From Janthinobacterium sp. 64 (GTDB taxonomy: Bacteria; Pseudomonadota; Gammaproteobacteria; Burkholderiales; Burkholderiaceae_D), in the NCBI RefSeq assembly GCF_002813325.1, contig NZ_PHUG01000001.1, positions 5,208,001 through 5,272,000 of the forward strand: a stretch of 64,000 bases of DNA, in the 5' to 3' direction. Within the stretch, counting starts at the first letter, position 1; the number at the start of each line of letters is the position of its first letter. The position numbers were made by a program, and so were the translations under genes. The notes under the pieces are model-generated. The model had not been told where the DNA came from, did not search any database, and saw only the letters and a program-made list of their open reading frames with translations. Positions 26,352 to 35,636 of the stretch are shown here, in pieces.

Positions 26352-26882
26352 ATGTTCAAAAAAATACTGCTGGCCATCGTCACCCTGATCGCGACGATGG
26401 GTTTTGCCTTTGCCCAGGTCGATGTCAACAAAGCGGACCAGGCGGCACTCGACGGCGTCAAGGGCATCGGCCCCGTCACGTCGAAAGCCATCCTTGATGA
26501 ACGCGCCAAGGGTGGCGCCTTCAAGGATTGGGCCGATTTCGAAAGCCGCGTAAAAGGCATCGGACCGAAAAGTTCCGTGAAGCTGTCGGAAGCGGGCTTG
26601 CAGGTGAATGGCCAGGCCAAGTCTGGCGCGCCAGCGGCCCCGGTGGCGAAAGCTGCCCCGGCAAAAAAGGAAGCTGCTGTGAAGGCAGTTGCAGCGAAAG
26701 AAGCCGCACCGAAGCCAGCTGCTGTGACCGACACCGCTGCGGCGCCAGCCAAGACAGCCGCTGAGACGAAGAAAGAAGCTGCTGCTGCCAAGAAAGAAGC
26801 GAAGGCTGCCGCCGCTGCCGCGAAGAAGGAAGCGAAACTGGCTGCAGCCGAGGCGAAGAAGGCCGAAGCCGAGAAAAAGTAA
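26352..26882 (+). CDS. ComEA-like helix-hairpin-helix protein with Ala/Lys-rich tail
   Basis: A 176-residue protein. A signal peptide (MFKKILLAIVTLIATMGFAFA) is followed by a single ComEA-type double HhH domain, about residues 22-85: VDVNKADQAALDGVKGIGPVTSKAIL and WADFESRVKGIGPKSS. The last about 85 residues are low-complexity Ala/Lys/Glu (AAAKKEAKAAAAAAKKEAK), histone-H1-like and strongly basic. Secreted ComEA proteins bind DNA during uptake. The tail could add non-specific DNA or envelope binding. It has its own terminators on both sides, so it is monocistronic. Confidence 0.82.
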   Translation: MFKKILLAIVTLIATMGFAFAQVDVNKADQAALDGVKGIGPVTSKAILDERAKGGAFKDWADFESRVKGIGPKSSVKLSEAGLQVNGQAKSGAPAAPVAKAAPAKKEAAVKAVAAKEAAPKPAAVTDTAAAPAKTAAETKKEAAAAKKEAKAAAAAAKKEAKLAAAEAKKAEAEKK

Positions 26883-26931
26883 GCGTGTTGCTGTAAGCGT
26901 GTTGCGTGGTGGTGCCGCGCAGCACGAGAAG

Positions 26932-26969
26932 AAAACCCCGCGTGGTACCGGCCGCGCGGGGTTTTTTTT
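26932..26969 (+). terminator. Terminator after the ComEA-like gene
   Basis: Stem CCCCGCG (26936-26942) with CGCGGGG (26955-26961), A4 before and T8 after. It lies between convergent genes and could work in both directions. Confidence 0.87.
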
Positions 26970-26999
26970 ATGCGCCGCCACTTTGCCCTGTCGATGCGC

Positions 27000-28574
27000 C
27001 TACAGTTGCGACTCGATCGGCAGCCAGCGCATCACGGACACCAGCATGCGGCGCCAGAAGCCTGATTCCGGATCGTGCGTCCACACCTTGGCTGGCTGTT
27101 CGGTGGCGTCGGACCAGCGCAGGGCGCCGTTGTCGAGGAACAAGCGGTAGCTGGTGTCGCCCGATGTCGAGTGCAGGAACAGCGCGCGCATGTCGGCCCC
27201 CAGCGCGGCATCGTGGAACAGCACGCCCATCTCCGTGTTCAGCTGGGCCGAGCGCGGGTCGAGGTTGAAGGAGCCGACGAAGCCCCGCTGGCCATCGACC
27301 ACCACGGCCTTGGTATGCAGGCTGGCGCGGCTCGACCCCATCAGGCTGATGCGCTTGCGGTGCAGGGTCTTCAATTCAAACAGGTCGACGCCGCCGCCCA
27401 GCAGTGCTTCGCGGTAGCGCGCATAGCCCGCATGCACGAGGGCCACGTCGGTGGCGGCCAGCGAGTTGGTCAGCACACTGACCTTGACGCCGGCGGCAAC
27501 CTTGTCGGCCAGGCTCTGCGTCAGCGCCGTGCCGGGCACGAAGTAGGGCGAAGTCAGCAGCGCTTCTTCGCGCGCGTCCGTCAGCAGCGGCAGCAGGCTG
27601 TGCATGAGCCAGTGCTCGCTGCGCTGCAAACTGGCCACGGGCGCGGCCTTTTCCGGCGGGTCCGACAGCACTTGCACCTGCGCGCTCCAGTGCAGGCGCA
27701 GACGGCCATCGAGGTGGGCTTGCAGCTGGCCCGCATCGGTCAGCTGCCGCAGGTAGGGCGAGGCGCCCAGTTCGCCCGTGAGCGCGTCGAGGCGGGCGCG
27801 TACCGCCTGCAGTTCAGCTGCGCCCGCATCCTTGCCTTCGTGCAAGGCGCCGATGGGGATGACGGCGCGGCTGTTCCAGAAGCGGTCGAAGATGTCGCTC
27901 GTCTGCTGTACGGCGGGGCCCACCAGCAGCAGGTCGGCATCCTGGAAATTGACTTGCTCGGCGGCATCAAAGTATTCATCGCCGATGTTGCGCCCGCCGA
28001 CCAGGGCCACCCGGCCGTCGACGATCCAGGCCTTGTTGTGCATGCGCCGGTTCAGGCTGACGGCGCGCAAGGCCATTTCCACGGCGCGCAACCAGATGCC
28101 GTCGCGGTTGCGGCTGGGGTTGAAGATGCGCACGTCGATCAGCGGATGGCTGTCGAGCGCGAGGATGGCGGCGTCCTGGCCGCGTGCGTTGATATCGTCA
28201 AGCAACACGCGCACGCGCACGCCACGGTCGGCCGCGCGCAGCAGTTCGCGCACCAGCAGGCGTCCCGTGACGTCGTTATGCCAGATGTAGTACTGCAGGT
28301 CGATGCTGCGGCCCGCTTCGCGCGCGCTCAGGGCGCGCAGGGCGAACGCTTCCAGATTGTCGTCGATCAGGGCCGTGCCGCTCTGGCCCGGGCGCTGCGC
28401 CAGCTGCGGCGCCAGCACGCGGTCGAGCAGGGTAGCGTCGGCTGCCACGGGCAAGGCCGTGCCCGGCACCCCCAGCGCGCGTTCGGCGAAGCGTCCGTAG
28501 CTGTACAGGGCGCCGATGCTGAGTCCTGCAAACAAGGTGGCCAGCAGCAGCAATTTGACGAGCATGCGGCGCAC
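27000..28574 (-). CDS. Phospholipase D/cardiolipin synthase-family protein
   Basis: A 524-residue protein with one N-terminal membrane helix (LVKLLLLATLFAGLSIGALYSYG). It has two HKD motifs: HNKAWIVDGRVALVGGRNIGDEY near residue 180 and HTKAVVVDGQRGFVGSFNLDPRS near residue 418. This is the YmdC/ClsC-like layout; that group makes cardiolipin from phosphatidylglycerol and a second phospholipid. The substrate here is inferred from family only. It is transcribed away from the flavoprotein gene upstream, which lies on the same strand 117 nt before it. Confidence 0.85.
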   Translation of the reverse strand: MRRMLVKLLLLATLFAGLSIGALYSYGRFAERALGVPGTALPVAADATLLDRVLAPQLAQRPGQSGTALIDDNLEAFALRALSAREAGRSIDLQYYIWHNDVTGRLLVRELLRAADRGVRVRVLLDDINARGQDAAILALDSHPLIDVRIFNPSRNRDGIWLRAVEMALRAVSLNRRMHNKAWIVDGRVALVGGRNIGDEYFDAAEQVNFQDADLLLVGPAVQQTSDIFDRFWNSRAVIPIGALHEGKDAGAAELQAVRARLDALTGELGASPYLRQLTDAGQLQAHLDGRLRLHWSAQVQVLSDPPEKAAPVASLQRSEHWLMHSLLPLLTDAREEALLTSPYFVPGTALTQSLADKVAAGVKVSVLTNSLAATDVALVHAGYARYREALLGGGVDLFELKTLHRKRISLMGSSRASLHTKAVVVDGQRGFVGSFNLDPRSAQLNTEMGVLFHDAALGADMRALFLHSTSGDTSYRLFLDNGALRWSDATEQPAKVWTHDPESGFWRRMLVSVMRWLPIESQL

Positions 28575-28690
28575 CGTCAGCGCACCGCGGGCATGCTGCA
28601 GCGCGAGAAAAGCCTGGTGGTGTGGAGCATGCGGACTCTTTCAGCGGGATGGCAACAGCCAATTGTAGCAGTTTCTACAATGCACGATTT

Positions 28691-30448
28691 TCAGGCGGAG
28701 CCAGCCGGCAGCCGCGCCAGAAAGCCATGGATCTGCGACACGACCGCCGCCCCTTCACCGACGGCGGCGGCCACGCGCTTGGTCGAGCCGGCGCGCACGT
28801 CGCCGATGGCGAACACGCCTGGCACGCTCGTTTCCAGCGCGGCCCGGTCGGGCAAGTCTGGCGGATAGATTGCGTGGCCATGGGCGCGGCATTCGGCGCG
28901 CGTGACGTCGAAGCCCGTGCGAATGAAACCCTGTTCGTCGACGGCGACGGCGCAGTCGTGCAGCCAGTCCGTGTTCGGATCGGCGCCCACAAAAAGAAAC
29001 ACGCGGCGCACGGCGCAATCGCATTCTTCACCCGTCTGCTTGTTGCGCCAGCGTACCTCCGTCAAGCCATCGTCGTCGCCTTCGAGGGCGATGATTTCCG
29101 TGTGCGTGTGCAAGCTGATGTTGGGCGTGGCGGCGATGCGCTCGATCAGGTAGCTCGACATGCTGGCCGCCAGACCTTCGCCGCGGATCACCATGTGGAC
29201 TTTGGCCGCGTGACCGGAGAGGAACACGGCCGCCTGGCCGGCCGAATTGCCGCCGCCGACCAAAATGATCTCTTCCTGCTTGCACAGCTTGGCTTCGATG
29301 GGCGAGGCCCAGTAATACACGCCCCGTCCCTCATATGTTTTCAGGTTCGCCAGCGAGGGGCGGCGGTAGCGCGCGCCGCACGACAGCACCACCGTGCGGG
29401 CGCGCACCTGCGTGCCGTCGCACAGCTTGACGCGCAGCGGCCACGTGTCGCACAGCAAGTTGGCGGCGCCGGCCGGGGTGGCGATTTCGACGCCGAACTT
29501 TTGCGCCTGCACATAGGCGCGTCCCGCCAGGGCGCGGCCGGAAATACCGGTGGGAAAGCCCAGATAGTTTTCGATGCGCGCGCTGGCGCCCGCCTGGCCG
29601 CCATACGCGCGCTGTTCCAGCGCCAGGACCGATAAGCCTTCGGAGGCCGCATACACGGCCGTGGCCAGGCCTGCGGGACCGGCACCCACCACCAGCACGT
29701 CGAAGATCTTGTCGCCGGACAGATCGGGCAGCATGCCCAGGCAGCGTCCCAGTTCTGCATTACCGGGATTTTTCATGATCTTGCCGTCAGGACAGACGAC
29801 CAAGGGCCATTCCTGCGGCGCGGGCTGGCAGCGTTCGGCCAGCGCGGCGGCGGCCGCATCGGTGGCCGGGTCGAGCACCGTGTGCGGGTGGCCATTGCTC
29901 GACAGAAAACTTTGCAGATGGAACAGATTGCCATTGCCACGCGGCCCCACCAGCACGGGGCCGCCCGAATTCGATTCGATCAGCGCCACGCGGCGCAGGA
30001 TCAGGGCGCGCACGATGCGTTCGCCCATTTCCGCCTCGGCCACGATCAGTGCGCGCAAGGATTCCGAACTGATCTCGAGCAATTCGACGGCACCGACGGC
30101 GCTGCCGTTGACGAGGGTGGGGCGGCCGGACAATTGTGCGACCTCGGCAATGAAGTGGCCGACGCCCACTTCGCGCAGCACCGACGCCTGTCCCAGCACT
30201 TCGTGGCGCTTGATGCTGACCCGCCCGGACAGTATTACCAGCATGCCGAAGCTGCTGCTGCCTGCCTCGAACAGCGTCGCGCCATCGGCAAAGCGCTGCA
30301 GCGTGCCATAGCGCTGCAAGCGCTGCAGTTCGAGCCCATTGAAAACGGGCGAGATCTGGTGGCTGCGGCCCTGCAAGTCGAGCGTGGCGAACTGGACGGG
30401 ATCGTCCTGCGTTGTTTCGGGAATGAATTCCGGTGTGCTGCTGGCCAT
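28691..30448 (-). CDS. Cyclic-nucleotide-binding domain fused to thioredoxin-reductase-like flavoprotein
   Basis: A 585-residue protein; ATG at 30448 is chosen because the conserved domain begins soon after. The N-terminal about 150 residues form a CAP-ED/cNMP-binding fold (FADGATLFEAGSSSFGMLVILSGRVSIKR). A short linker precedes a thioredoxin-reductase-like module: FAD motif VVGAGPAGLATAVYAAS near residue 255, NAD motif LVGGGNSAGQAA near 397, and a C-terminal GVFAIGDVRAG. The redox CxxC expected after GVYY is replaced by WASPIEAKLC, so classic disulfide reduction is unlikely. The role is unknown; nucleotide-controlled NAD(P)H oxidation is inference. Divergent from cysM. Confidence 0.83.
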   Translation of the reverse strand: MASSTPEFIPETTQDDPVQFATLDLQGRSHQISPVFNGLELQRLQRYGTLQRFADGATLFEAGSSSFGMLVILSGRVSIKRHEVLGQASVLREVGVGHFIAEVAQLSGRPTLVNGSAVGAVELLEISSESLRALIVAEAEMGERIVRALILRRVALIESNSGGPVLVGPRGNGNLFHLQSFLSSNGHPHTVLDPATDAAAAALAERCQPAPQEWPLVVCPDGKIMKNPGNAELGRCLGMLPDLSGDKIFDVLVVGAGPAGLATAVYAASEGLSVLALEQRAYGGQAGASARIENYLGFPTGISGRALAGRAYVQAQKFGVEIATPAGAANLLCDTWPLRVKLCDGTQVRARTVVLSCGARYRRPSLANLKTYEGRGVYYWASPIEAKLCKQEEIILVGGGNSAGQAAVFLSGHAAKVHMVIRGEGLAASMSSYLIERIAATPNISLHTHTEIIALEGDDDGLTEVRWRNKQTGEECDCAVRRVFLFVGADPNTDWLHDCAVAVDEQGFIRTGFDVTRAECRAHGHAIYPPDLPDRAALETSVPGVFAIGDVRAGSTKRVAAAVGEGAAVVSQIHGFLARLPAGSA

Positions 30449-30700
30449 GGCGAGTCCGTTCGGAGGCTGAATAAGCAAATAACAAAAATAACTAACAGTG
30501 ACGAGTCTAGCGCATGCGGCGCGCGCCTGCCGCAATACCCTTTGCGCAAGCCCGGAAATGGCGGCGCGGCAGGCGCCATGCGGCATGTGACGGCGCAGCA
30601 AGGCGCAGCAGCGGACCCGGCTGATGCTGCCGATCAGCGATACGCGGGCCGGCATCTCATATTAGAATGGGTCTTTGTTGAAATTACTCAAACAGACACG

Positions 30701-31603
30701 ATGGCATACAAGACACTGGAAGATACGATAGGCAATACCCCGCTGGTGCAGCTGACGCGCTTGCCGGGCGCCGATGCGATTGCGCGCAACAACGTCATCC
30801 TCGGCAAGCTGGAAGGCAACAACCCGGCCGGCTCCGTGAAGGACCGCGCGGCCATGTCCATGCTCAAGCGCGCTGAAGAGCGCGGCCTCATCAAGCCGGG
30901 TGATACCCTGATCGAGGCCACCAGCGGCAATACGGGCATCGCGCTGGCCATGGCCGCCGCCTTGCGCGGCTACAAGATGCTGCTCTTGATGCCAGACAAT
31001 CTCAGCGTGGAGCGCCGCCAGAGCATGGCCGCCTACGGCGCCGACATTCTGTTGACGCCGAAAACGGGCGGCATGGAATATGCGCGCGACCTGGCCGAAC
31101 AGATGCAGAAGGATGGCCGCGGCATCATCCTCGACCAGTTCGCCAACGAAGACAATTCGCGCGCCCACTATGAAAGCACGGGGCCGGAAATCTGGCGCGA
31201 TACCAATGGCCAGGTCACGCATTTCGTCAGCGCCATGGGCACGACGGGCACCATCATGGGCGTGTCGCGCTATTTGAAGGAACAGAATCGCGCCATCCAG
31301 ATCATCGGCGCCCAGCCCGAGGACGGTTCGCAGATTCCCGGTATCCGCAAGTGGCCGGAAGCGTACTTGCCGAAAATTTACGACAAGTCGCGCGTGGACC
31401 AGGTGGAATACGTGAGCCAGGGCGTGGCCGAGCGCATGGCGCGCAGCCTGGCGGCGGAAGAGGGCTTGTTCTGCGGCATTTCGGCAGCCGGCGCCTGCGA
31501 AATCGCGCTGCGCATCTCGCAAACGGTGGAAAACGCAACGATTGTGTTCGTCGTGTGTGACCGCGGCGACCGCTATCTCTCGACCGGCGTGTTTCCTGCT
31601 TGA
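30701..31603 (+). CDS. cysM: Cysteine synthase B (O-acetylserine sulfhydrylase)
   Basis: A 300-residue fold-type II PLP enzyme. The PLP lysine is K47 in NNPAGSVKDRAA, and the phosphate-binding loop is EATSGNTGIAL. KWPEAYLPKIYD and RMARSLAAEEGLFCGISAAGA fit CysM rather than CysK. CysM makes cysteine from O-acetylserine and sulfide or thiosulfate. It starts at ATG 30701 and is divergent from the flavoprotein gene. Confidence 0.93.
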   Translation: MAYKTLEDTIGNTPLVQLTRLPGADAIARNNVILGKLEGNNPAGSVKDRAAMSMLKRAEERGLIKPGDTLIEATSGNTGIALAMAAALRGYKMLLLMPDNLSVERRQSMAAYGADILLTPKTGGMEYARDLAEQMQKDGRGIILDQFANEDNSRAHYESTGPEIWRDTNGQVTHFVSAMGTTGTIMGVSRYLKEQNRAIQIIGAQPEDGSQIPGIRKWPEAYLPKIYDKSRVDQVEYVSQGVAERMARSLAAEEGLFCGISAAGACEIALRISQTVENATIVFVVCDRGDRYLSTGVFPA

Positions 31604-31649
31604 TTGTTTTAATGTCGGCCAGAACGGCCTGAGAACTGCTGGAAATACC

Positions 31650-31670
31650 CCCTCCCCATGGCGGGGAGGG
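31650..31670. repeat. Hairpin CCCTCCCC-ATGGC-GGGGAGGG between convergent genes
   Basis: A perfect 8-bp stem in the 89-bp gap between the cysM and HTH-gene stops. No clear T tract on the plus strand; it may be a weak bidirectional terminator or a dispersed repeat. Confidence 0.45.
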
Positions 31671-31692
31671 AAAACCTGCAAAACTGGCAGGA

Positions 31693-32025
31693 TCAGCCTT
31701 GTGGCGTTTCGCCTTCTTTTGGCTTGAATTGCTTGTCGCTGATGCGGAATTTGTTACGACGGTCACCCATCAGGTAACGCAGGTCGCGGATGCTCAGGTC
31801 GCTGACTTCGTGCATGCGGATCAGCAGCGATGCGCCGACAGGCAGGCGGTGGTGACGGATTTTGCTGATGACCGGTGGCGCCACTTCCAGCGCGCGGGAC
31901 AAGGCTGCATCGTTTTTCAGGCGCAGGTTTTCGATCAAGGTATCGAGCAGTCTGTTTGGGTTGTACTGGAGCAGATCGTCGGAGTCCGAATCGCTGTTCA
32001 TATCAATGCCGACTTGGTTTGTCAT
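31693..32025 (-). CDS. Small helix-turn-helix-like DNA-binding protein
   Basis: A 110-residue protein starting at ATG 32025. The central part (LKNDAALSRALEVAPPVISKIRHHRLPVGASLLIRMHEV) has the layout of an Xre/Cro-type helix-turn-helix: A-LS-AL-V-PP-ISKIR. It is followed by LSIRDLRYLMGD and a charged tail ending in KPKEGETPQG. The N-terminus is acidic and Ser/Asp-rich (MNSDSDSDDL). I do not know a characterised member. It faces a 438-bp AT-rich region that probably contains its promoter and perhaps its operators. Confidence 0.55.
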   Translation of the reverse strand: MTNQVGIDMNSDSDSDDLLQYNPNRLLDTLIENLRLKNDAALSRALEVAPPVISKIRHHRLPVGASLLIRMHEVSDLSIRDLRYLMGDRRNKFRISDKQFKPKEGETPQG

Positions 32026-32463
32026 GATGTTAATGTTCCTTCTGTAGTTGCACTGCAAAGTAAAAAACACTCGGAGCTCGCTCTTGCTGCGTTCATGTTC
32101 ATTCTTTACTAAAAGGAACGAATTCACACACGGTACGATCCGGGATACAGTTTTTCATGATATATACACAATTGTACAGCAGGATTCCATTTCAGGCCGG
32201 AAAGCTCTGTAATCTTGCTTTGGATAAAATAGGTGTTGTCATGCTGCAACAGCTATTTATTCTTTATTATGCTCTATGATAGAACAAAAATTGTACTTTG
32301 ACAAAAGTTAAGTATAGAACCATTTCTGTATTCCGTGCCGCACAAAGGCTGGCGAGCGAGGCTGGCACATGTTATCGGCCCCACCATAGACCTGTTTGCT
32401 GGTCGCTTCAAGATCGCTTACGCTTTCTTACAAGTAATATTACAACTTTACACTGACTTTCGG
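32026..32463. other. AT-rich intergenic region upstream of the HTH gene
   Basis: A 438-bp stretch without a supportable gene. Its base composition is visibly AT-rich against a GC-rich background, with A/T runs such as ATATATACACAATTG near 32160 and TTATTCTTTATTATG near 32256. It probably holds the promoter and leader of the minus-strand HTH gene and the 3' end of the mltB transcript. I find no tRNA, terminator or long inverted repeat. Confidence 0.6.
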
Positions 32464-33627
32464 TTAGCGTGCGCGCACTTGACTGATGGCTTTGCCCAAG
32501 TCGATCACTGACATGGCATAAAAATAACTTCTGTTGTACTGAGTTATAGCAAAGAAGTTATTGGTTGCCAAGTGATACTCAGTTGCTTCTGAACCATTTT
32601 GCAAGTCGATCAAGCCAAACAGCATGTTCCGGGGCGTGGACGGGGCGGCTGTGACGCCGGCTTCCTGCAATTCTTCCAGCCGGTATTTGGCTTGCAAGCC
32701 CTGGCCGATGAACTTTTCCCAGGCGTGGCTGGACGAGACGGTGACGGGATAGGTGCTGATGGCCGGATCATCGCGACGCCAGCCGTGCTCGACGAGGAAG
32801 TGCGCCACGCTGCCGATGGCGTCGGCGGTGGAATTGCGCAAGTCGATATGGCTATCGCCATCGAAGTCCACCGCGTATTTCATGATGCTGCTGGGCATGA
32901 ACTGGGGCAGGCCGATGGCGCCCGCATACGAGCCGAGCAGGGTCAAGGGATCGATGCCATCCTTGCGCGCGTACAGCAGCGCGTTTTCCAGTTCCCCCTT
33001 GAAAAATTCCATGCGCGCGGCGCGCGTCGGGCTTTCCGGGTAGGAAAACGCCAGGGTCGTCAGCGCGTCGAGCACGCGGAAACGGCCCGTGTTGCGTCCG
33101 TACACGGTTTCCACGCCGATGATGCCGACGATGATGTTGGCCGGCACGCCATATTCGCGTTCGGCGCGCGCCAGCGCTTCCGCGTTGTCTTCCCAGAATT
33201 TCACGCCCGCATTGATGCGCACCGGCTCGATGAAGCGGGCGCTGTAGGCTTGCCAGTTCTTCGGCTTGCCCGGCGGCGCCGGTTTCATCAGCTGCACGGT
33301 CGACTCGACATAGCGCACCTTGCCGATCAGGACATCGAGCTCGGCGCGGTCAAAACCATGCTTGGTAGACATGTCGTCGAGGAAGGCGCGTACTTCTTTC
33401 CAGTTGGCATAGTCGACAAATTCGCCTTCGAAGTCGAATTTCGCTGGTGCTTTTTTGGCCGTCGCCTTGGTGGGCGGGGCCTTGGCCGCGCGCACGGCAC
33501 GGGCGCGGTCAGCGGCGGAAATGTTGCTGTTTTCGCCAGCGTGCGCGGTGGACAGGCACAGAGGAAGGGCGAGGAGCAGGGACAGGGCGGAGGTTTTGAT
33601 CGGTAACAAGGAGCGTCTCATCGGCAT
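32464..33627 (-). CDS. mltB: Membrane-bound or exported lytic murein transglycosylase B
   Basis: A 387-residue MltB-family protein that cleaves glycan strands to 1,6-anhydromuropeptides. A signal peptide (LPIKTSALSLLLALPLCLSTAHA) has no obvious lipobox. The catalytic glutamate is near residue 171 in IIGVETVYGRNTG. GAIGLPQFMPSSIMKYAVDFDGDSHIDL is the MltB hallmark. The start overlaps the end of the transglutaminase gene by 10 nt, making mltB the last gene of the moxR-DUF58-tgpA cluster. Confidence 0.92.
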   Translation of the reverse strand: MPMRRSLLPIKTSALSLLLALPLCLSTAHAGENSNISAADRARAVRAAKAPPTKATAKKAPAKFDFEGEFVDYANWKEVRAFLDDMSTKHGFDRAELDVLIGKVRYVESTVQLMKPAPPGKPKNWQAYSARFIEPVRINAGVKFWEDNAEALARAEREYGVPANIIVGIIGVETVYGRNTGRFRVLDALTTLAFSYPESPTRAARMEFFKGELENALLYARKDGIDPLTLLGSYAGAIGLPQFMPSSIMKYAVDFDGDSHIDLRNSTADAIGSVAHFLVEHGWRRDDPAISTYPVTVSSSHAWEKFIGQGLQAKYRLEELQEAGVTAAPSTPRNMLFGLIDLQNGSEATEYHLATNNFFAITQYNRSYFYAMSVIDLGKAISQVRAR

Positions 33628-35636
33628 TGGGTTAACAGGTGGCGCAAGCTGCGCCGCGCGCGGGATTGTTCGTCTGGGTTGGCATTACCATACTTCATCG
33701 TGGCATAGATTGCCAGAAACTGTGCGATGGCGGCGTGCGCCTCGGGTGTGGCCTTGCCTGCGGCCAGGCGCGCAGCATAACCGTGCGGGCCTTCATGCGG
33801 CGCACGGCTGTAGCCGCGCTGCGCCTGCTGGCGACAAAACTGCAGGTACAGGGCGTCGAGCGGATCGCCTAGCCGCGCCTGGCGCCACCAGACCAGTGCG
33901 CCAGCCGCGGCAGACAGCAGGGCCAGCACGGCGCAAGCGAGTGCCAGCTTTTTCGCTGGCATGTTTTTCAAGCCATCGAGCATGGCGCGCTGGCGTTGCG
34001 GCGTGGTGTCGAGCACCCAGTTGCTCCAGGCGTGCTCGGCCTGCTGCCATTGCTGGCGCCACGCGGCAAGCGCCCCGTGCGCGCCGCCATCGAGGCCGGC
34101 CAGGGCGCGCCAGGCCGTCAGCGGCGACGCGGCCGGCGGCAGGGCGGCGTCGAGGTTGCGCTCCGTGCGCTGGGGCGCGACGGCGCTGGTGGGATCGACG
34201 CGCACCCAGCCCCGGCCCGCCAGCCACACTTCGCTCCAGGCATGGGCGTCGGACTGGCGCACCGTCAAGCTGTTGTCGCTAGCGTTGCGCAGGCCGCCTT
34301 GGTAACCGGTGACGACGCGCGCGGGTATGCCCATGGCGCGCATCAGCACGACGAAGCTGCCCGCGTAGTGTTCGCAAAAGCCCGCCTGCGTGCCAAACAG
34401 GAAGTCGTCGACGCCATGCTTGCCCAGCAGCGGTGGCTGCAAGGTGTAGCGGAAGGGCGCGCGGCGAAAGTGATCGAGCACGGCGGCGATGGCGGCGGCG
34501 GGCGCCAGCGCCTGCGCGCCGCTGCCGCGCAGTGCGCGGGCCCAGGCCACGCTGCGCGGGTTGCTGCCAGCGGGCAAGGCCAGCCATGGCTGCTGCTGTG
34601 CTGGCGACAAGCTTGCCTGCAAGCGGTAGCGGGGCTGGGAACTGACGCGGTAATGCACGGTCGAAGTAATGGGCTCGATGGTCAGCACTTCCAGCGCGGA
34701 CGAGACGACATACGGGTTGCCGGGCAGGCGTTCGATGCTGCGCGGCACGTCGAGCGCGAAGATGCGCCGCTGGCCGTTCGCTGGCAAGGTCACTTCGTAG
34801 TGGCTGGGCGGCCCTTCCAGCGCGATGTCGATGCGGCTGTCGCTGGCGGGTGCGCTGCCAGCGCCCCTGCGCGTCCAGGTGGCGCCGTCGAAGTCGCCCA
34901 GCACCACGCCGCGCCAGTACAGCTGCTCTTGCGGCGGGAGTGGCGTGGAAAAGCGGGCCGTGAAGACGGGTTCGTTTGATACGGCCAGCGAGGCGATGGC
35001 CCCCGGCTGCATGCTGTCGGACAAGCCTGTGCGCGCCTGCGCGCCCTCGTGCGGTGCAGCCCACAGGGGCGCGCCGGGGCGCGGCAGGGCAAGAAACAGT
35101 ACGGCCGCCAAGGGAAGGGCCAGCGCCAGCATGCGCCCCAGCAAATTTAACCGTTGCGCCAGGCGGGGCTGCAGCGTGCCGTACTGGGCCGACAGCAGGG
35201 CCGCCAGCAGGACGATGACGGTGGCCAGCATCCAGGCGGCGCTGAGGATGCCTTGCGTATGGAAAAAGTTCGCCAATAGCAAAAAGAAACTGAGGAAGAC
35301 GAGCACGAAGATGTCGCGCCGGCCATGCATTTCCAGCGACTTCAAGGCCAGCAGCAGGGCCAGCAGGGCCACGCCGGGATCGCGTCCCAGCAGCGTGTCA
35401 TAGCTGGCGTACACGCCGGCGATGCCCAGCAGGGCCAGCGGCGCCAGCACCGCGAGCGGCGGCTGGCGCCGGCCCCGCACGGTGAGGACGATGCGCCACA
35501 GCAGGAGGGCGGCAGCGGCAGCCGATAGCCACGGCGGCAGGTGCAGCGCGTGGGGCGCGAGCACCATGGCGGCGGCCAGCAACAGCAGCATCATATCGGC
35601 TTTCTCGCGCGGCAAGCCGCTCAGCCAGGCTTTCAT
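33618..35636 (-). CDS. tgpA: TgpA-like membrane transglutaminase (DUF3488/DUF4129)
   Basis: A 672-residue protein. About six N-terminal membrane segments precede a periplasmic transglutaminase-like domain with the Cys-His-Asp triad: GFCEHYAGSFV (Cys near 421), DAHAWSEVW (His near 462), WVRVDPTSA (Asp near 480). A further membrane helix near 570 is followed by a cytoplasmic C-terminal DUF4129-like tail. In Pseudomonas TgpA is essential; its substrate is unknown. It overlaps the DUF58 gene by 4 nt (ATGA) and mltB by 10 nt. Confidence 0.9.
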   Translation of the reverse strand: MKAWLSGLPREKADMMLLLLAAAMVLAPHALHLPPWLSAAAAALLLWRIVLTVRGRRQPPLAVLAPLALLGIAGVYASYDTLLGRDPGVALLALLLALKSLEMHGRRDIFVLVFLSFFLLLANFFHTQGILSAAWMLATVIVLLAALLSAQYGTLQPRLAQRLNLLGRMLALALPLAAVLFLALPRPGAPLWAAPHEGAQARTGLSDSMQPGAIASLAVSNEPVFTARFSTPLPPQEQLYWRGVVLGDFDGATWTRRGAGSAPASDSRIDIALEGPPSHYEVTLPANGQRRIFALDVPRSIERLPGNPYVVSSALEVLTIEPITSTVHYRVSSQPRYRLQASLSPAQQQPWLALPAGSNPRSVAWARALRGSGAQALAPAAAIAAVLDHFRRAPFRYTLQPPLLGKHGVDDFLFGTQAGFCEHYAGSFVVLMRAMGIPARVVTGYQGGLRNASDNSLTVRQSDAHAWSEVWLAGRGWVRVDPTSAVAPQRTERNLDAALPPAASPLTAWRALAGLDGGAHGALAAWRQQWQQAEHAWSNWVLDTTPQRQRAMLDGLKNMPAKKLALACAVLALLSAAAGALVWWRQARLGDPLDALYLQFCRQQAQRGYSRAPHEGPHGYAARLAAGKATPEAHAAIAQFLAIYATMKYGNANPDEQSRARRSLRHLLTQCR

